From Phaeosaccion multiseriatum (Eukaryota > Ochrophyta, other classes), in NCBI GenBank assembly GCA_965112735.1, contig OZ218952.1, positions 2,728,001 to 2,792,000 of the forward strand: 64,000 bases of DNA. The letters run 5' to 3'. A model generated the notes under the pieces. The model was not told the DNA's origin. It saw nothing but the letters and a program-made list of their open reading frames with translations, and did not search any database. Positions 60,464 to 64,000 of this stretch are shown here, piece after piece. The position numbers were made by a program, and so were the translations under genes. Positions within the stretch are counted from its first letter, which is position 1; each line of letters begins with the position of its first letter.

Positions 60464-60760
60464 TTGCCCTTATACCTCCAAATGCCCTTATGCCGTGCTT
60501 GGCGCAAACTCATTCCGAGCCTCCAGTAGAGGGGTCGGGAACGTGTTCCCTCACAAACCCGTGTGTGGTCCCTGCATGGCGGTGCCGGCGGTCTGTCGGT
60601 CTCCTGCGAGCTTCATTCCAAGCAGCAGCTGCTTGCCGCGCGTGACAGTGCTTCTCAGGGGTAGCTGCTAAGTACCACCGTGGCAACGCCTCACCAACTC
60701 GATCCCCTCACACTGCTGACCCTTGGCAGAGCCTCACCAACTCGCTCCCCTCACACTGCT
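60420..60760 (+). repeat. Imperfect local duplications
   Basis: Units around CGGCGCAAGCTCATTTCGACCCTCCAA recur two to three times at 60432-60525, and a 33-bp unit CCTCACCAACTCGATCCCCTC...CTGCTGA occurs twice at about 60688-60760. Confidence 0.75.
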
Positions 60761-61009
60761 GAGCCCCAGGTGTTGACTGTGCACGCCAAAGAGTCCCGGG
60801 TAGGGAGGGGTGTGTGGTCCCAGACACCACCCGTAGTAGCAGCACCAAAAACAGCAACGGCAGCAGCACAAGCTGCACCGGCAGCGGCAAGACGCCCCTG
60901 CGTTGCTTTGCCACTCACCGCCCCCCTCCCCTCTGCCCCCACGAGGAAGTTCCTCGCCGTATCTTGCACGCCACCTCTCCATGCTCCTCTCCATGCGAAG
61001 ACGTCCGGT

Positions 61010-61043
<34 letters not shown>

Positions 61044-61458
61044 CATCAGCTCCCCTTAAGGATCTCGCTGAAAGACGCTAATGGATCGCTCTTGATTCTA
61101 TTCCTTCCCACCAAGCTCCCATTCGTGCCGAGGGTAAAAGCAGGGAAGACAGTCAACTGCCACAGCCGGTAGAGGCAGCGCACTGTCACACTTTCACAGC
61201 AGCAGCAGCAGCAGCAGCAGCACCACCACCAGCAGCAGCAGGGGGGACAATCGCATCTACGCGGAGGCCTCGGAGGCCTCGGAGGCCTCAAGCCTCTCCC
61301 TCCTCCCCACCCCAAGAGACCAACCACATGGGAGGGCGGAGCTCTACCCCAAAAACAGAGTAGCCAGCTCCTGCCCTGCTCCTCCGCTCCTTTGTCCACC
61401 AGGCCCTGTATCGTGGAGTACCTTCCCTATCCCCAAAGTGTCAAAAATGCCTTCGCTC
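60761..61458. other. Intergenic, no gene accepted
   Basis: Contains two coding-like (CAG)n tracts (61011-61041 and 61196-61245) without the TTGGTGATA core. I could not build a gene on either strand. Confidence 0.45.
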
Positions 61459-62369
61459 TTAGTGACCCATGAAAGTGTCCATGACAGCGGAGAAGGCCGC
61501 CAGCCCCACACACCCCACGCACGCTGCCTGGGGCCCCTGCTTGAGGCCCAGTAGGGCTCCTGTGGCACACCCGCTGTACACGGGGTTCATGACATCGTGC
61601 TTCCCGCGCAGCTTCTCAATGACACACTCCGTGCCCATGAACAGGGCTGCAGTAAAGGAGGACAGGACGCCGAGAGGAGAGACATACAGGGGAGAGGGTC
61701 GAGGTGAATAAACAGGAGATAAAAGAAGGCAAGGGGGGGGGGGAGGATTGGAACACAAGGTCCAGGAGATCAATTGGACTCTCTCCATATAGGCCAGGGG
61801 CCTCCTGCGAGTCTCTCTAGCGCTTGTCTTTGGTCGGGTTGTCTCTCTCACCCGAAAAGGAGGCGAAGTTCCTCCCCATCCTGACGGAGCGATCGGCCGT
61901 AGACTTGTACGCGGCCCTCATCTGCTCCCGGAGGGGCGCTTGCGGCACCTCGCGGCCATTCACGAGCTGGAGGGGAGTGTCACCCCCCATGGCCCCTAAG
62001 AACATCCCAAAGGCAATTCCCATACCGTACCCTGTGTTGGAGGAAGGCAAAAGGGGCAGTCAGGGTAGTTGGTGGGGGTGAGGCTCTGGGTCATAAGGAA
62101 AGAGCCCACCTTCGACCGTCTGAGCACCAACCTGCGGCAGTGCCCACGATGAGCTTGACGCCGCAGCTCTCTGCCATCCACGACGGATTCACGCCCGGGT
62201 GCTCGCCCCCCCGCACGTGGGACCAGGTCTTAAAGTAGGGAAGGGAGGAGACATGCGGGACTCCGGCCATGTGCTGCCGGGCCTCCGCACCCAAGCCCCC
62301 CCACACACCGGGTAGCGCGGGAGGAGGAGAAGGGGCTCCTTTCGACGAGGAGGGTGGGGAATCACTCAT
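61459..62369 (-). CDS. TIM22: Mitochondrial inner-membrane translocase subunit TIM22
   Basis: Exons 62369-62132, 62031-61852 and 61646-61459 keep phase and give 201 residues, the usual Tim22 size. The Tim17/22/23 signature is clear: [16 protein letters not shown], then [26 protein letters not shown] (broken here by an intron), then [33 protein letters not shown]. The FxGxECxIEK-R-KxD block separates it from Tim17 and Tim23. Tim22 forms the twin-pore channel that inserts carrier proteins into the inner membrane. The N-terminal 45 residues are Pro/Ser-rich. Nothing odd. Confidence 0.93.
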
Positions 62370-62461
62370 TTGTATCCTTGTTGGGAAGGCAGAGGATACA
62401 GTGAAGGAGGGGAAGGATAAGAGGGGGGTGGGGCGGAAGAAACTGAAACTGAAACTGAAGT

Positions 62462-62615
62462 CTGAACCGATGCCGGCCTGATATTATGGCCGGCGCCAGC
62501 CGGGTCTGATTCCTGATTATGACCGGCGCCAGCCGGCCTGATTACTGATTATGACGGGCGCTAGCCGGCCTGATTACTGATTATTGGCGCCAGCCGGCCT
62601 GATTACTGATTATGG
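62462..62615 (+). repeat. About 31-bp minisatellite CCGGCCTGATTACTGATTATGACCGGCGCCAG
   Basis: Four to five imperfect units in the spacer between TIM22 and the ELMO gene. Each unit carries a GC-rich near-palindrome (GCCGGCGCCAGCCGG-like). Confidence 0.9.
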
Positions 62616-62721
62616 TCGGCGAATACTGTAACCTCTTCCAGGGCCGAGAAGGCAGAGAGGCCGAAGTTCTATTACAAGTGCCAGGAGAAAGGACGCCAAA
62701 GTTCTATTGCCAGGAGCAGCA

Positions 62722-64000
62722 TCATCTGAGCAGGCCCCTCTCTGTGGCGAGACTGATAAACGCGCCCCAATTGTCGGGCCCCTGCTGTAGCACGCCCTCC
62801 ACAGAGTCCTTGACATAGCCAATCACCTGGCCAAAGTCACTGCGAGAGGAGCCTCGCTGAGCCCACTCCGAGTCCAGCAGCAGAAAGGCGATGACAAACA
62901 CCTCGAAGAAGGCCCGCTCCTCCCCAAACACGCCCCAAAACGAAGCCCTCGTGCTGACAAACTGTCCTCCCCGAAGGTCCAGTAAGTCAGCTAACATGAG
63001 TGTGAGGTTGTTCGCCACCACGGCCATAGGGTAAGTTTCGTCGGTCTGGGAAGCCTGCGCCCGGTACATGTCATGCGTGGCGTCCGGGTACTTGTCGCAG
63101 AGGTAGCTCAGATTGCGCAGGGCCAGGCAACCCGTCCCCTTCAAATCCTTTCGGGGCACATCGTCTGGGTGTTGGAAACCTGCCGACGCCCAGCGCTTCG
63201 TCGCTTCTCCTCCTCCTCCTCCTCCTCCTCTCGGAAAGCCCTCACCCGGGAAAAGCACCTCCCACACCACCTTCAAGTCACGCATGTGAGGCCCGGTCTG
63301 TGACATATCAAGGGGTGTGGACAGCAAATCGCCAAGGGCTTGGAGGTTGCGTGTCTCATGAGGAGAAGGGGTGCTAGAGCTGGCGGCCTTCCACAGCTTG
63401 GCCCCGAGCTTGGCGGCGCCAAAGCCCACGCCCTTGGCAACCTTGGCAGCCGAGAGAGTCTTGGAGGTGACCGCCTCCTTCCATTTCTTGTGCTGGGTGG
63501 CACATCCCGCGGTTTCCAGCGCTGCCCTCAGCCCTCCCAGGCCCAACGCTCCTGCCCCGCCCCCCCCGCCTCCCTCATCTGGGTGGTCAGAGAAGCCCCG
63601 ACCACTACTGCCGCCACTCCCGAAGCTACTAAATCTCCCGCTATTCCTCTTTCCGCCACTGCTGCTACTGCTGCCGGGGCTCGATGGTTGCTTCTGCCAA
63701 TGGCACATATCGTCCAACCCTCCACCGACCTCACCCACATCACCGCGAGCCCTGTATCCCCCTCCCCCTCCCTCGCCGCTACCACCACCTCTGTACCCTC
63801 CTGCTCCACTTCCTCCTCCTCCACCACCACCACCACCTCCACCTCCGCCATCCTGATACTCGTCTCCTCTCGTCGGCGATTTGGCGGGGGGTGGAGGCCC
63901 GAAGGCGTCGTTGAAGGAAGCGGTTGACGACAATGGGGGGGGAGGGGGCGAGCCGTAGAACGAAGACGATGACGGGGGTGCCGCGCCTGAAAGTGGCGGA
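62722..64000 (-). CDS. ELMO-domain protein, C-terminal part (runs off window)
   Basis: A single open minus-strand exon from the window edge to a stop at 62722-62724. The start lies outside: the frame is open through the last base, with no convincing initiator. The N-terminal part is Gly/Ser/Pro low complexity. The rest fits an ELMO domain: LKVVWEVLFPGEGF, then RWASAGFQHPDDVPRKDLKGTG (the W..GFQ.DP..D.+G.G signature with the usual FRG as LKG), then CLALRNLSYLCDKYPD, YPMAVVANNLTLMLADLLDL and a helical end. ELMO proteins partner DOCK exchange factors or act as GAPs for ARF-family GTPases (ELMOD type). With no PH domain visible here, the ELMOD type seems more likely (inference). Confidence 0.85.
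   Translation of the reverse strand, partial: PPLSGAAPPSSSSFYGSPPPPPLSSTASFNDAFGPPPPAKSPTRGDEYQDGGGGGGGGGGGGGSGAGGYRGGGSGEGGGGGYRARGDVGEVGGGLDDMCHWQKQPSSPGSSSSSGGKRNSGRFSSFGSGGSSGRGFSDHPDEGGGGGGAGALGLGGLRAALETAGCATQHKKWKEAVTSKTLSAAKVAKGVGFGAAKLGAKLWKAASSSTPSPHETRNLQALGDLLSTPLDMSQTGPHMRDLKVVWEVLFPGEGFPRGGGGGGGEATKRWASAGFQHPDDVPRKDLKGTGCLALRNLSYLCDKYPDATHDMYRAQASQTDETYPMAVVANNLTLMLADLLDLRGGQFVSTRASFWGVFGEERAFFEVFVIAFLLLDSEWAQRGSSRSDFGQVIGYVKDSVEGVLQQGPDNWGAFISLATERGLLR

Overview
This window looks like nuclear DNA from a photosynthetic eukaryote, most likely an ochrophyte (secondary red plastid) alga; Nannochloropsis-like eustigmatophytes are one candidate, but no species can be assigned. Genes are intron-rich with GT-AG introns, and about 14 protein genes lie on both strands with short spacers. 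Two products begin with a signal peptide followed by a transit region with Phe near the predicted cleavage site (F21 in the 13455-14378 gene, CASF in the 7598-9525 gene), the usual bipartite plastid presequence of such algae. Microsatellites and minisatellites are extremely abundant, in introns and inside reading frames. Every gene model is my own splice reconstruction, checked by reading-frame phase and not by transcripts.

Layout. 1-2225 (+): 3' part of a glycosyltransferase-like gene. 2951-3990 (-): decayed ankyrin-repeat gene. 4253-6436 (+): lipoyl-like protein lacking the lipoyl lysine. 7598-9525 (-): probable thylakoid-lumen protein. 10584-11773 (+): ARF1 GTPase. 13455-14378 (-): plastid protein resembling the FtsH N-terminal domain. 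14584-18599 (+): low-complexity protein with repeated RP-x-S/T-A motifs. 19460-31121 (-): a 23-exon myosin carrying IQ/coiled-coil and a C-terminal Tubby domain. 31588-35769 (+): PLAC8 domain fused to a PrsW-like membrane protease. 35770-37513: noncoding, with a telomere-template-like motif and a structured, T5-terminated segment. 37514-39433 (+): EcKinase/CHK-like kinase. 39922-40933 (-): small coiled-coil membrane protein. 41200-44376 (+): coiled-coil protein. 44642-51146 (+): probable multi-OB-fold protein. 51544-54687 (+): membrane protein with a long low-complexity tail. 55656-59391 (-): serine hydroxymethyltransferase. 60094-60322: near-perfect inverted repeat of a coding end. 61459-62369 (-): TIM22. 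62722-64000 (-): ELMO-domain protein, running off the window.

The genes do not form a pathway; this is an ordinary mixed eukaryotic neighbourhood (trafficking, cytoskeleton, mitochondrion, plastid, one-carbon metabolism). The unusual points are two domain fusions (myosin-Tub, PLAC8-PrsW), a lipoyl domain without its lysine, a dispersed short element centred on GTTGGTGATACAG that joins CAG repeats, and splice sites whose own consensus seems to have expanded into microsatellites ((CTC)n before acceptors, (GTGA)n after donors).
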